Shown one piece after another: positions 1-8,655 of a stretch of 22,507 bases of DNA. A program made the translations under genes and the position numbers. The notes below the pieces were generated by a model, which worked only from the letters and a program-made list of their open reading frames with translations, was not told the DNA's origin and made no database searches. The DNA is from Actinomycetota bacterium (GTDB lineage: Bacteria > Actinomycetota > Coriobacteriia > Coriobacteriales > RUG844), in NCBI GenBank assembly GCA_013335845.1, contig JAAXUU010000002.1, forward strand, positions 1-22,507, read 5' to 3'. Within the stretch, counting starts at the first letter, position 1. Every line of letters begins with the position of its first letter.

Positions 1-644
1 TACTTGGCTATTCCTTCACCGATACATCCCTCGCTCAAGCGGCTATCATGCATCCGTCTGCTCTCGATGACGGGGATTTCGAATATTCCTATGAACGACT
101 CGAGTTCTTAGGCGATTCTTTGGTGGGCCTCTATACAGCCGAGGAGATATACAGGCGCTTTCCTTTACTGGACGAAGGGAAGATGACGCGAATCAAGGTC
201 GCCTTGGTCTCCGGAATCTCCCTCGCGGCTATTTCCACATCGCTGGGGATATCGGATGTCATCGTGTTCGGAGGCAGCGAGAAAGGCACGGGGAAGCGAG
301 GGCTTCAATCCGCTTTGGAAAACGTCTACGAATCGATCGTCGCCGCTTTGTACCTCGACGGTGGTGACGAAGTCGCGCGTACCTGGGTCATAGGAACCCT
401 AGGTCCGCATATCTCGGAGGACTATGCTCTGGAAGCCGAGAATCCCAAATCGCTTCTGCAAGAGGTCTTACAAGCCAATCGCATAACCCCTTCGTATGAA
501 GTGGTCGCGGTGGATGGTCCCCCTCACGACCGCACGTTCACTTCGAACGTCGTCGCCGACGGGGAAGTCCTCGGCACCGGACAGGGGCGCAGCAAGAAAG
601 ACGCCGAAGCGAACGCGGCGAACGACGCACTGTCGAAGTTGTAA
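1..644 (+). CDS. rnc: Ribonuclease III, 5' end missing
   Basis: This enzyme is an endonuclease that cuts double-stranded RNA and matures rRNA precursors and some mRNAs. The frame is open from base 3, so the gene begins upstream of the window. The first codons (LGYSFTDTSLAQAAIMHPSA) match the N-terminal helix and the usual ALTHRS box, so the ATG at 48 is internal. Numbering from that ATG, the signature ERLEFLGDSLV is at about residues 16-26 and the second catalytic segment ENVYESIVAALYLDGG at 91-106. A complete double-stranded-RNA-binding domain follows (about 130-198, with GQGRSKKDAEANAA near the end). The usual Asp of the DxxE metal-binding pair is Asn92 here, while Glu95 is kept. The gene lies upstream of smc, a common actinobacterial and Firmicutes neighbour. 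Family assignment is very secure; full activity is not certain because of Asn92. Confidence 0.95.
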   Translation, partial: LGYSFTDTSLAQAAIMHPSALDDGDFEYSYERLEFLGDSLVGLYTAEEIYRRFPLLDEGKMTRIKVALVSGISLAAISTSLGISDVIVFGGSEKGTGKRGLQSALENVYESIVAALYLDGGDEVARTWVIGTLGPHISEDYALEAENPKSLLQEVLQANRITPSYEVVAVDGPPHDRTFTSNVVADGEVLGTGQGRSKKDAEANAANDALSKL

Positions 645-769
645 GAGGTCGGATTACCGGGGTATATACACCCGTTCTACTTCTTGACTATGTTAGAATG
701 GGGCGTGTCCTCTCAGACGTAAGCCGGTCTGCGAGTCGGTCTGTCACATCGAAGTTATTGAGAGGTTCC
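645..769 (+). promoter_or_regulatory. rnc-smc spacer with possible extended -10 promoter
   Basis: This is a 125-base gap between rnc and the chosen smc start. It contains TG-T-TAGAAT at 691-699, which reads as an extended -10 element, but no convincing -35 lies 16-18 bases upstream. A TTGACT at 684-689 is too close to serve as the -35 for that -10. No terminator follows rnc, so smc may also be read through from upstream. Confidence 0.25.
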
Positions 770-3700
770 GTGTATCTGAAGTCGCTTGTGCTTAAAGGGT
801 TCAAATCATTCGCCGATCGGTCCGTGCTCTCACTTGAGCCCGGGATAACGATTATCGTCGGACCCAACGGAAGTGGTAAATCGAATATTTCCGATGCGAT
901 CCTGTGGGTACTGGGTGAACAGAGTGCGAAACAATTGCGTGGGCAAGCCATGGAAGACGTCATCTTCTCGGGTTCCTCGGCGCGCCAAGCGGTCGGAGTC
1001 GCCGAGGTCGATCTGATTCTCGACAATTCATGCGGTACCTTACCTCTCGATTTCGATGAAGTCGCTATCACCCGCCGAATGTACCGTAACGGCGAAAGCG
1101 AGTACCTCATAAACGGGTCGCCCGCATTGAGAAGGGATATCCTGGATATCCTCCATGATTCGGGCATCGGCCGTGACACTCATTCGATCATCTCACAGGG
1201 TAGCCTCTCCTCTGTCTTACAGTCGCGAAGCGAGGACCGTCGCGAACTTATCGAAGAAGCCGCGGGCATACTCAAGCATAAAAGGCGCAAGGAACGTTCC
1301 GAGCGAAAGCTCGCCTCGATGGATGCGCATCTTTCGCGTATACAGGACATCGCAAACGAGATCGACCGTCAGCTTCGCCCTCTTGAGAAGCAAGCCGCCC
1401 GTGCGCAGCAATTCGCCGAGTTGGAAGATGAGCTCAAGGATCTCGACTTACGGCTCGCCGTCGACGACCTGCGCGGTCTTCAAGCGATATGGAACGATAT
1501 CGAGAAGCGAGACAAGGAAGCTGCGGCCGAAGTCGATCTCGCACGTTATCGTTATACCGATAAAGAACGCGAACTGGAAAAATTACAGAAGATGTTCGAG
1601 GAGAAAGGTCTCTTCGTCGGGGATCTTACCAATCAAAGACACCGTTGCCAATCGATCGTCGAGCGACTTGATTCCAATATGTTATTGCTCGAGGAAAAGG
1701 GCAACAACATGGTCAATCGCACAAGTGAACTGCGTGGTGAGCTCCACCGGGCGCAGACGCGCCTCAACGAAGCCGAGCGGGAATTCGAAGCGCTGACGCT
1801 CGAGCGTGAGACGTGTGGCGCTACTTTGCAGGTACGCAGCAAAGAGCTCGGAGAACTCGGTCGCCAAAGCGAACTCCTCCGCAAAGCCCGCATGGAGTCT
1901 GACGAGCTCTACTCCAAGACCTCAGCTGATCTACGTGGCAAGCAACGGGCGATCGATGATTGCAAACTCAAGATAGAGAAGTCGCAGGCCTCGATTTCGC
2001 ATAACACCCTCGAGGACGAGATGCTGACTCGCCGTTTCGCGCAGATCGATGAGCAATTCCGGACTACGCAAGCCGCACTCGCTGCGGTTCGGGATAAACT
2101 CGAAGCGAGGGAAAACGAACTCGCGAAGAACAAGCGTGACAGCGATCTGGCCAAGTTGGATATCGACAAACGTGTCCGCCTGCTTGAAGTCCGCAAGAAT
2201 GAACTCTCGGTCTGCCGTAACACCCACGATACCATCCGTGCGGAGATCCGCGGTATCGAAGGCGTCGATCGTGCCTTTGAGTCTGCGAGTCCGGCGTTGT
2301 CATGGGTACTGGCGCACGAAGACGAATTCAAAGGTTTCATCCATCCCATCGCGAATCTCTTCAAGGCACCGGTCGAGTACGAGCAGCTACTTGAACGCCT
2401 TCTCGGCGCGGATCTCTTCGGGCTCGTCGTCGATGATACCCATTCCGCTGAATTGTTGGCGAGCCGCCTTCTTTCCGATACCTCCGGTGACGGTGAGATT
2501 TCCCTGCTTCCCGTCGAAGGTGCGAAACGAATTGTCGATGAACGCCCGAAAACCGGCGAACGTCTACTTGATTCCGTGGGATTCGAGGAAGCGAACCGCT
2601 GGGCTGCCGAGGCCCTCATAGGTGATGTATACCTCGTCTCAGATTTAAAAACCGCGATCGCCGCTTCGGCTGCCGACGAGACCCGCCACCGCTTCGTCAC
2701 CAAAGAAGGTGCCGTGGTTTGGCCGAATGGGAAGATCACGCTGGGTGTGCAAGTGAATGATGTCGATGGGGTACTTGCACGCCGTCGACGCTTCGATATC
2801 CTGCAGCAGGAACTCGTCAGTGCCTCCGCGTCGCTCAGTGACGCGGAGTTGGCGTTGAGCGAAGCCGAGAATATGCTCTATCTGGCCCAACAGGACGGTT
2901 TCGAGCTCTCCCAGGCGGTCGCCATGCTGCAAGGCGAGTGTGATTCGCTGCGTGAGGATGTGGGTCGCCTCGAACAGTCGATGACCTCGATGAGTGCCGA
3001 GCGCAGTGAGATCGAAGCTCAACGTAAGAACGTCGCTGCGAAAAGTGCAGCCACCGCGCCTCTGATAGCCGAACTCGAACAACGGATGGCGACGATCGCC
3101 GCGGATGTCGCTTCCTTGGAAGAGATGATATCCGCCGGTAGTAGTGAGCGCAGGAGCCGTACCCAAGCGGAAAGCGAGATACGGGAACAGATATCGAACT
3201 GCAATGTTGAAATCGCGACCGCATCGACGCGTGAGGTCTACCTCAAGCAACGCATAAATGCGTTGACCAATGAGATAAAGACCCTGACGAACACTGTGAG
3301 GGTATCCCGCGAGACGCAGGCATCCCTCGAGGTGTTGTCTCGTAGGGTCGATCCTTTGTATGAGATATTCCAAGAGCTGGCCGAGGGCATGAAAGTATGG
3401 GCGAACAAGCTCCGCGATCAGGCTCTATTCGAACAATCCAATTCGTCGACGCTCGTCGGGGCTATCGAAGACGTGCGTGAGGCCGTCCGTAAATCCAAAG
3501 ATGCACTGGATGAGAAGGTCGATGCCGTGACCATGCTCCGCGTGGAGAAGGGCAAGATCGAGACCCAGGTTGAGGCGTCGATTAAGCAAATCGTTCAAGA
3601 GAACGGCATCATGCTGGAAGTGGCGCTCGATGTTCCCATCTTGGAAGATCGGAACTCTGCGGAAGACCGTGCGAACAAATTACGCCGGAAAATGGCCACC

Positions 3701-4444
3701 ATCGGTTTGGTGAACCAGGTCGCCAAGCAAGAATATGAAACCTTGAAAGCACGTCGTGATTTCATCGCCTCTCAGGTGGAGGATCTGGAAGGTGCCCGCA
3801 AAGCACTCTCGAAGATCGTTGCGGCTATCGACAGGAAGATGCGTAATAGTTTCCTTGAGACCTTCGAAATCGTCGATGGCAACTTCCAGGAGATCTTCTC
3901 CACGCTATTCCCGGGTGGTCATGCGCATCTTACCCTTACCGATCCCGACAATCCCGAAACAACCGGTGTCGAGGTACACGCACAACCTCTGGGGAAGAAG
4001 ATCAGCAAGATGACCCTTATGTCGGGAGGGGAGAAATCCCTGACCGCTTTGGCTCTTCTATTCTCCGTGTACCGCACGCGCACCGTTCCCTTCTACGTGC
4101 TCGATGAGGTCGACGATGCTCTCGACGATGCCAACCTAAGACGCTTGGTAGGTTATCTCGATTCGATGCGCTCGGTATCCCAGTTCCTTTTCGTCACGCA
4201 CCAGCGCAGGACGATGGAAGCGGCCGATGTCCTTTACGGTGTTTCGATGCAAGCCGACGGAGTCTCCAAAGTGGTGAGCCAGAAAATCGAAAGAACAACG
4301 GACGCGGATCTCGAGCATGTTTCATCTGAAGCTATCCAAGCGGCCATCGAGGGCAAACAGACGATTATGCATTCGCCTCTACAAGTCCAGACCGCTGCGC
4401 GGAAATCCCCTCTGTCGTTGCGAAAACAAGCAAAGAAGAAGTAG
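770..4444 (+). CDS. smc: Chromosome partition protein SMC
   Basis: SMC is the ATPase core of the bacterial condensin complex and acts with ScpA and ScpB to compact and segregate the chromosome. I chose the GTG at 770: the family N-terminus (VYLKSLVLKGFKSFADRS) begins exactly there, and GAGAGG at 760-765 gives a ribosome binding site. The upstream in-frame ATG at 698 adds 24 unrelated residues and lacks a binding site. The protein has 1,224 residues, normal for the family. Walker A (GPNGSGKSN) is at 31-39. Long charged coiled coils flank a hinge at roughly 495-680. The ABC signature SGGEKSLTALAL starts at 1085, and Walker B with the catalytic pair LDEVDDALDD has Asp1112 and Glu1113. The tail after about 1190 is basic (ending RKQAKKK). 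It ends six bases before ftsY, which indicates co-transcription. Confidence 0.97.
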   Translation: MYLKSLVLKGFKSFADRSVLSLEPGITIIVGPNGSGKSNISDAILWVLGEQSAKQLRGQAMEDVIFSGSSARQAVGVAEVDLILDNSCGTLPLDFDEVAITRRMYRNGESEYLINGSPALRRDILDILHDSGIGRDTHSIISQGSLSSVLQSRSEDRRELIEEAAGILKHKRRKERSERKLASMDAHLSRIQDIANEIDRQLRPLEKQAARAQQFAELEDELKDLDLRLAVDDLRGLQAIWNDIEKRDKEAAAEVDLARYRYTDKERELEKLQKMFEEKGLFVGDLTNQRHRCQSIVERLDSNMLLLEEKGNNMVNRTSELRGELHRAQTRLNEAEREFEALTLERETCGATLQVRSKELGELGRQSELLRKARMESDELYSKTSADLRGKQRAIDDCKLKIEKSQASISHNTLEDEMLTRRFAQIDEQFRTTQAALAAVRDKLEARENELAKNKRDSDLAKLDIDKRVRLLEVRKNELSVCRNTHDTIRAEIRGIEGVDRAFESASPALSWVLAHEDEFKGFIHPIANLFKAPVEYEQLLERLLGADLFGLVVDDTHSAELLASRLLSDTSGDGEISLLPVEGAKRIVDERPKTGERLLDSVGFEEANRWAAEALIGDVYLVSDLKTAIAASAADETRHRFVTKEGAVVWPNGKITLGVQVNDVDGVLARRRRFDILQQELVSASASLSDAELALSEAENMLYLAQQDGFELSQAVAMLQGECDSLREDVGRLEQSMTSMSAERSEIEAQRKNVAAKSAATAPLIAELEQRMATIAADVASLEEMISAGSSERRSRTQAESEIREQISNCNVEIATASTREVYLKQRINALTNEIKTLTNTVRVSRETQASLEVLSRRVDPLYEIFQELAEGMKVWANKLRDQALFEQSNSSTLVGAIEDVREAVRKSKDALDEKVDAVTMLRVEKGKIETQVEASIKQIVQENGIMLEVALDVPILEDRNSAEDRANKLRRKMATIGLVNQVAKQEYETLKARRDFIASQVEDLEGARKALSKIVAAIDRKMRNSFLETFEIVDGNFQEIFSTLFPGGHAHLTLTDPDNPETTGVEVHAQPLGKKISKMTLMSGGEKSLTALALLFSVYRTRTVPFYVLDEVDDALDDANLRRLVGYLDSMRSVSQFLFVTHQRRTMEAADVLYGVSMQADGVSKVVSQKIERTTDADLEHVSSEAIQAAIEGKQTIMHSPLQVQTAARKSPLSLRKQAKKK

Positions 4445-4450
4445 GTAAGT

Positions 4451-5365
4451 ATGTCTTGGTTCGATCGTCTTTCCGAAGGGTTATCGCGTACGCGGGAGCA
4501 GTTCAGCGAGTCCATGAACGTTCTCTTCAATCGCGGGCCGAATCTCGATCAGGATTTTTACGATAGTCTCGAAGAGGCACTCATCCAAGGTGATATGGGT
4601 GCGATTTCCGCATCTGAGATAGTCGAGCAGTTGCAGGAGACCGCGAAGCGTAAAGCTCTGCCCGATGCCCATTCGGTACTCGAACTGTTGGCTGAGACTA
4701 TCGCCGATCGCTTCGTCGAGCCCGAGCATGATCCTTTCGATACGGTGCCCGGAGTCGTGCTGTTCGTCGGTATCAACGGGGCCGGTAAGACGACGACGGT
4801 CGGTAAACTTGCGAAAGCGGCTGTTGACGCGGGGCATCGAGTCTTGATCGGTAGCGCCGATACGTTCCGTGCTGCCGCGATCGAGCAACTCGATGTATGG
4901 GGCGAGCGCGCCGGTGTCGAAGTCGTCAAGCGCGAGCGGGGCAGTGATCCCGCAAGCGTATGTTACGACGTGATCGAGCGAGCAGAGGAGATCGGTGCCG
5001 AACTCGTTCTCATAGACACCTCGGGGCGCTTGCATACCTCGGTGGACTTGATGCGGGAATTGGAAAAGGTCGTGAATGTCACGCGGAAGCGTTCGAAGGC
5101 GCCCGTTTCGGTGGTGCTGGTCATGGATGCGACGACCGGCCAGAACGGTCTTTCGCAAGCGCGGGAGTTCAACCGCGCTCTCCAGCTGGACGGTGTCGTG
5201 ATCACCAAGCTCGACGGTACTGCGAAAGGTGGAATCGCTGTTGCGGTTTCGCGTGAAATAGGACTTCCCATACTGCGCATCGGGGTTGGCGAGAGCATCG
5301 ATGATATGCGACCGTTCGATGCCCTCGAGTATGCACACGCTCTGATCGGTGAAGGTGGTAACTGA
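4451..5365 (+). CDS. ftsY: Signal recognition particle receptor FtsY
   Basis: FtsY is the membrane-associated GTPase that docks ribosome-SRP complexes at the Sec translocon. The 304-residue protein holds only the NG core. The helical N domain is at about 1-95, and the G domain shows GINGAGKTTT (107-116), DTFRAAAIEQL, DTSGRLH and TKLDGTAKGG. The acidic A domain found before the N domain in E. coli FtsY is absent; membrane contact may therefore rely on the amphipathic start (MSWFDRLSEGLSRTREQF). The ATG follows the smc stop by six bases, with AGG at 4443-4445 as a weak binding site, so translation is probably coupled to smc. The next gene, ffh, encodes its direct partner GTPase and starts one base after this stop. 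The family call is secure because all four GTPase motifs are intact. Confidence 0.96.
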   Translation: MSWFDRLSEGLSRTREQFSESMNVLFNRGPNLDQDFYDSLEEALIQGDMGAISASEIVEQLQETAKRKALPDAHSVLELLAETIADRFVEPEHDPFDTVPGVVLFVGINGAGKTTTVGKLAKAAVDAGHRVLIGSADTFRAAAIEQLDVWGERAGVEVVKRERGSDPASVCYDVIERAEEIGAELVLIDTSGRLHTSVDLMRELEKVVNVTRKRSKAPVSVVLVMDATTGQNGLSQAREFNRALQLDGVVITKLDGTAKGGIAVAVSREIGLPILRIGVGESIDDMRPFDALEYAHALIGEGGN

Positions 5366-5366
5366 T

Positions 5367-6749
5367 ATGTTCGATAATCTCTCAAACCGGCTCCAAGATA
5401 TATTCGGCGGGCTCAAGTCCAAGGGGCGCCTGACCGAGAAGGACATCGATACGGCGATGCGCGAGATCCGTCTTGCCTTACTTGAGGCCGATGTCAATTT
5501 CAAGGTTGTGAAGTCCTTCATCACATCTACCAAGGAACGTTGTCTGACCGCCGAGGTGATGGCTTCACTCACCCCGGGTCAAAATGTCATCAAGATAGTT
5601 CTCGATGAACTCACGAAGCTACTCGGTGTGACCGATTCCAAACTCGTTCTCTCTTCTCGGATCCCCAATGTCATCATGCTCGTCGGACTGCAGGGTAGTG
5701 GTAAGACCACAGCCGCAGCAAAACTAGCCTATCGTCTGAAAAAAGAAGGACACAGTCCTTTGCTGGTCGCCTGCGATGTCTATCGACCGGCTGCTGCCGA
5801 TCAGCTTGCTTCGTTGGCAGATGACATCGGTGTGAAGATCTACCGAGGTGATGGGAAGAATCCGGTCGCAATCGCCGAACAAAGCATCCGCGAAGCTATC
5901 GATTCCCTCCGCGATGTAGTCATCATCGATACGGCGGGACGCCTGCATATAGACGAACTGATGATGGAAGAAGCGGCCGCCATCAAGAAGGCCACCAAGC
6001 CGGACCAGATACTCATGGTGCTCGACGCGATGACCGGACAAGATGTTGTGAACGTTGCGAGCGCATTCGCCGAGAAAGTCGATTTCGACGGTGTGATCAT
6101 GTCGAAGATGGACGGCGATGCGCGTGGCGGTGGCGCGCTATCCATCCGCGCGGTCACCGGAAAACCCATAAAGTTCATTTCGGCGGGCGAGAAGCCCGAT
6201 GCGCTTGAGCCGTTCTATCCAGATCGTATGGCGAAACGCATTCTCGGTATGGGTGATGTGATCTCCTTTATCGAAAAAGCAAGTGCTATCGCCGAGGAAG
6301 AGGTTTCCGAAGAAGAGGCGAAGCGCTTTGCGAAGACCGAATTCACCTTCGATGATTTCTTGGCCTCGATGAAGCAGATCAAGAAGATGGGCGGGCTATC
6401 CGGCCTGCTGTCCTCGCTTCCCGGGGGAGATAAAGCGCTTGCATCAGGACAGGTCGACGAGCATGAACTCGATCGAATCGAAGCTATCATCCATTCGATG
6501 AGTGCCGAAGAGCGCCGTAAACCGAATGTCATCAACGGCAGCCGGAGAGAACGTATCGCCAAGGGGGCTGGAGTCGAAGTCTACGATGTCAATCAGCTTA
6601 TCAAGCGTTTCAGCGAGACCAAGAAGATGATGAAGAAATACTCCGCTGATATGGGTGGTGGAAAAAAAGGTAAGAAACGCCATGGCAGAGGGTCTAAGGG
6701 GCTCGGGGGACTCAATCTTCCCGATGGTTTCGGGGATCTGTTCAAGTAG
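5367..6749 (+). CDS. ffh: Signal recognition particle protein Ffh (SRP54)
   Basis: Ffh binds 4.5S/SRP RNA and signal sequences emerging from the ribosome, then forms a GTPase pair with FtsY. I chose the ATG at 5367 (MFDNLSNRLQDIFGGL). An in-frame GTG at 5349 lies inside ftsY and would add six atypical residues, whereas the GGTGG inside the ftsY end serves as the binding site for the later ATG. The protein has 460 residues. Motifs in order are GLQGSGKTTAAAKLA from residue 107, DVYRPAAADQL, DTAGRLH, and SKMDGDARGGGALS (Ser replaces the usual Thr of TKxDG). A methionine-rich M domain follows, with SAEERRKPNVINGSRRERIAKGAG, the RNA-binding helix region. The basic, glycine-rich tail ends in LNLPDGFGDLFK. 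It is the last gene of the first transcription unit, followed by a strong terminator. Confidence 0.97.
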   Translation: MFDNLSNRLQDIFGGLKSKGRLTEKDIDTAMREIRLALLEADVNFKVVKSFITSTKERCLTAEVMASLTPGQNVIKIVLDELTKLLGVTDSKLVLSSRIPNVIMLVGLQGSGKTTAAAKLAYRLKKEGHSPLLVACDVYRPAAADQLASLADDIGVKIYRGDGKNPVAIAEQSIREAIDSLRDVVIIDTAGRLHIDELMMEEAAAIKKATKPDQILMVLDAMTGQDVVNVASAFAEKVDFDGVIMSKMDGDARGGGALSIRAVTGKPIKFISAGEKPDALEPFYPDRMAKRILGMGDVISFIEKASAIAEEEVSEEEAKRFAKTEFTFDDFLASMKQIKKMGGLSGLLSSLPGGDKALASGQVDEHELDRIEAIIHSMSAEERRKPNVINGSRRERIAKGAGVEVYDVNQLIKRFSETKKMMKKYSADMGGGKKGKKRHGRGSKGLGGLNLPDGFGDLFK

Positions 6750-6782
6750 CTATTTCCGGGAAATCTAAAAGAATCGCAACGT

Positions 6783-6812
6783 AAAAACCAGCCTCAGGGC
6801 TGGTTTTTCTTC
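6783..6812 (+). terminator. Intrinsic terminator after ffh
   Basis: A perfect 11-bp stem (AAAAACCAGCC at 6783-6793, GGCTGGTTTTT at 6798-6808) closes a TCAG loop. The T-run is part of the stem and continues as TTTTTCTTC. It lies 34 bases after the ffh stop. Because the left arm begins with five A, it may also work on the opposite strand. It separates the SRP block from the catabolic module. Confidence 0.92.
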
Positions 6813-7035
6813 GTGTGGGCAAAAATTAACCTCTAAGGCTTATGCACTTTTTCATCATGTAGGTCGATTTACCATTCCAGTCCTAATGCGAGGAACCACG
6901 GTAAAGGACAAAATGTGATTCCGTTGAGGGACAGACAGCTTTTTAAAATGCAAATCGAAGTCCACCGGTAGATGGGTACCGGTTTACATGATGTAGGTAG
7001 TAATGCTGTATACACATAGAGGAAGGGAAGCATGT
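6813..7035 (+). promoter_or_regulatory. Leader of the CoA-transferase/Fix module
   Basis: This 223-base non-coding stretch presumably carries the promoter of the six-gene module, but I see no clear -35/-10 pair. Two structured elements stand out. One is an imperfect hairpin at 6868-6905 (TTTACC-A-TTCC pairing with GGAA-CCAC-GGTAAA). The other is a 7-bp inverted repeat at 6964-6983, listed separately. The octamer ATGTAGGT occurs twice (about 6857-6864 and 6991-6998). The purine-rich GGAAGGGAAG at 7021-7030 is the ribosome binding site of the first gene. Confidence 0.45.
6964..6983. promoter_or_regulatory. Inverted repeat, possible operator
   Basis: ACCGGTA (6964-6970) and its exact reverse complement TACCGGT (6977-6983) are separated by six bases, giving a 20-base dyad centred about 62 bases before the ydiF-like start. 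Size and position suit a dimeric repressor or activator site. No regulator gene is encoded nearby, so the binding protein is unknown. A chance repeat or an mRNA stem remain possible. Confidence 0.35.
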
Positions 7036-8592
7036 ATGGCAGAATTCGTAACCGCACGACAAGCTGCAGACAAGATCGCCGATGACAGCACTATCGGTAC
7101 GTGTGGCATGGGTCTGGCCGGTTGGCCTGAAGAGGTCGCCGCTGCTGTCGAAACGCGTTTCGATGAAACGGGACACCCTCGGAATATCAAGCTCAAGCAG
7201 GGTAGTTTCATTGGGGATGGACAGACGAAAGGGGTGGTCCATTTCGCGAAAGAGGGACTGATCTCCTCTTGGACCACTTCGATCATCGGGCTGTCGCGAC
7301 CCTTGGCGAAAATGGCTGAAGCGAACGAGATCGCATGCTATTGCCTACCGCAGGGTGTGACGGTGAATCTATGGCGAGAAATCGGCGCCAAACGTCCCGG
7401 TTTGTTCACCAAGGTGGGTCTTGGTACCTATGTGGATCCCCGCATCGAAGGTGCGAAAATGAACGATGCCTGTCAAGAGGATATCGTCGAGCTTATCGAA
7501 TTCGGTGGAGAAGAATATCTGTTCTATAAGAGTTTCCCCGTGCATGTCGCCCTCGTCCGTGGAACCACTGCCGATGAGGACGGTAACATCACATTCGAAA
7601 AGGAAGGGATCGTGAATGAGGGCCTTGCTTTGGCGCAGGCTGCCAAAGCAAGCGGCGGTATCGTCATCGTCCAGGTCGAATATATCGCGAAACGCGGCAC
7701 CTTGTATGCGAAAGACGTGAGGATTCCCGGACCCCTGGTCGATTATGTAGTGGTCGCAACCACCCAGGATGCATGTTGGCAAACAGAGCACACGCTGTAT
7801 GATCCTTCCTTCGCCGGAGCCCTCAAAACACCCGTAGACCGTATCCCGCCTCTGCCCTTGGATATCCGCAAGGTCATAGCCCGTCGAGCTGCGATGGAGC
7901 TGCGCGCCGGTGACCTCATTAACCTCGGTGTCGGCATACCCGCTTCGATTTCCGGTGTCGTCGCCGAAGAAGGATTCGACGGCCATCTGACATTCTCGGT
8001 TGAGGCGGGTGCTATAGGTGGCGTGCCCGCTCCGATGCCGAATTTCGGCAGTGCGTACAATCCGCAGGCTTTCATAGACCATGGGGCCATGTTCGATTTG
8101 ATCGATGGCGGTATGCTCGACCTGACCTGCCTCGGTCTCGCGCAAGTCGATAAGGAGGGAAACCTCAACGTGAGCAAGTTCGGTTCGAGGATCAACGGAC
8201 CGGGAGGATTCATAAACTTGACCTGTGCGAGCAAGAAAGTCGTTTTCTGCGGTTCGTTCATGAATGGAGCGAAGATCGCAGTCAAGGATGGCGGGCTCAC
8301 TATTCTGGAAGAAGGCCAGGTCTCCAAGTTCGTCGATACGGTCGATCAGATCACCTTCAGCGGCGTACAAGCCGCTAATCGCTCTCAAGATGTCACCTAT
8401 GTCACAGAACGCGCCGTTTTCAAACTCACGACGGAAGGTCTCGAGCTCATCGAAATCGCTCCCGGTATCGATTTGGACCGCGATATTTTGGCGGGAATGG
8501 GATTCAAGCCCATCATTTCCCCAGATTTGAAGGAAATGGATTCCGCGCTGTTCTGTGATGTTTGGGGCAAATTGGGCGAAACGCTCCTCTAA
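7036..8592 (+). CDS. ydiF: Acyl-CoA:acetate/propionate CoA-transferase, YdiF type
   Basis: This cytoplasmic family I CoA-transferase moves CoA between acyl-CoA and a free carboxylic acid through an enzyme-glutamyl-CoA intermediate. The alpha- and beta-like halves are fused in one chain of 518 residues, close to the length I recall for E. coli YdiF. The predicted catalytic Glu is Glu323 in the segment TFSVEAGAIGGVPAP. Other family stretches are GTYVDPRIEGAKMN, RIPGPLVDYVVV, NLGVGIPASISGVVAEEG and, near the end, YVTERAVFKLTTEGLELIEIAPGIDLDRDIL. I chose the ATG at 7036, preceded by GGAAGGGAAG. The in-frame ATG at 7003 adds 11 unrelated residues and lacks a binding site. It heads a module with an acyl-CoA dehydrogenase and ETF genes, so it probably activates the acid that the dehydrogenase then processes. 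The actual acid is unknown. Confidence 0.88.
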   Translation: MAEFVTARQAADKIADDSTIGTCGMGLAGWPEEVAAAVETRFDETGHPRNIKLKQGSFIGDGQTKGVVHFAKEGLISSWTTSIIGLSRPLAKMAEANEIACYCLPQGVTVNLWREIGAKRPGLFTKVGLGTYVDPRIEGAKMNDACQEDIVELIEFGGEEYLFYKSFPVHVALVRGTTADEDGNITFEKEGIVNEGLALAQAAKASGGIVIVQVEYIAKRGTLYAKDVRIPGPLVDYVVVATTQDACWQTEHTLYDPSFAGALKTPVDRIPPLPLDIRKVIARRAAMELRAGDLINLGVGIPASISGVVAEEGFDGHLTFSVEAGAIGGVPAPMPNFGSAYNPQAFIDHGAMFDLIDGGMLDLTCLGLAQVDKEGNLNVSKFGSRINGPGGFINLTCASKKVVFCGSFMNGAKIAVKDGGLTILEEGQVSKFVDTVDQITFSGVQAANRSQDVTYVTERAVFKLTTEGLELIEIAPGIDLDRDILAGMGFKPIISPDLKEMDSALFCDVWGKLGETLL

Positions 8593-8599
8593 TGATCTC

Positions 8600-8633
8600 G
8601 CTGATGATCCTGTAGAAGATTTTGCTGATGATC
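8600..8633 (+). repeat. Short direct repeat in the ydiF-ydiO gap
   Basis: The decamer GCTGATGATC occurs at 8600-8609 and again at 8624-8633, 24 bases apart, in the 63-base gap between the first two module genes. A further TGATC lies at 8593. It may be a slippage duplication. No function is apparent. The binding site of the next gene, AAGGAAGG, follows at 8643-8650. Confidence 0.4.
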
Positions 8634-8655
8634 GTATGATGAAAGGAAGGCTAGT

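Noticed and set aside
698..769. ATG at 698 as the smc start
   Set aside because: It has no ribosome binding site, the 24 added residues are unlike SMC, and GTG at 770 has GAGAGG upstream and fits the family N-terminus.
4481..5572. Long minus-strand open frame (363 codons) opposite ftsY and ffh
   Set aside because: It lies wholly antisense to two well-conserved genes, the translation resembles no family I know, and such frames arise from the codon bias of the real genes.
6924..6949. TTGAGG and TAAAAT as a promoter for the module
   Set aside because: The spacing is only 14 bases, too short for a housekeeping sigma promoter, so I left the module promoter unassigned.
7369..8388. Minus-strand open frame (339 codons) opposite the CoA-transferase gene
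   Set aside because: It is antisense to a strongly conserved enzyme and lacks a binding site, recognisable motifs and a matching neighbour.
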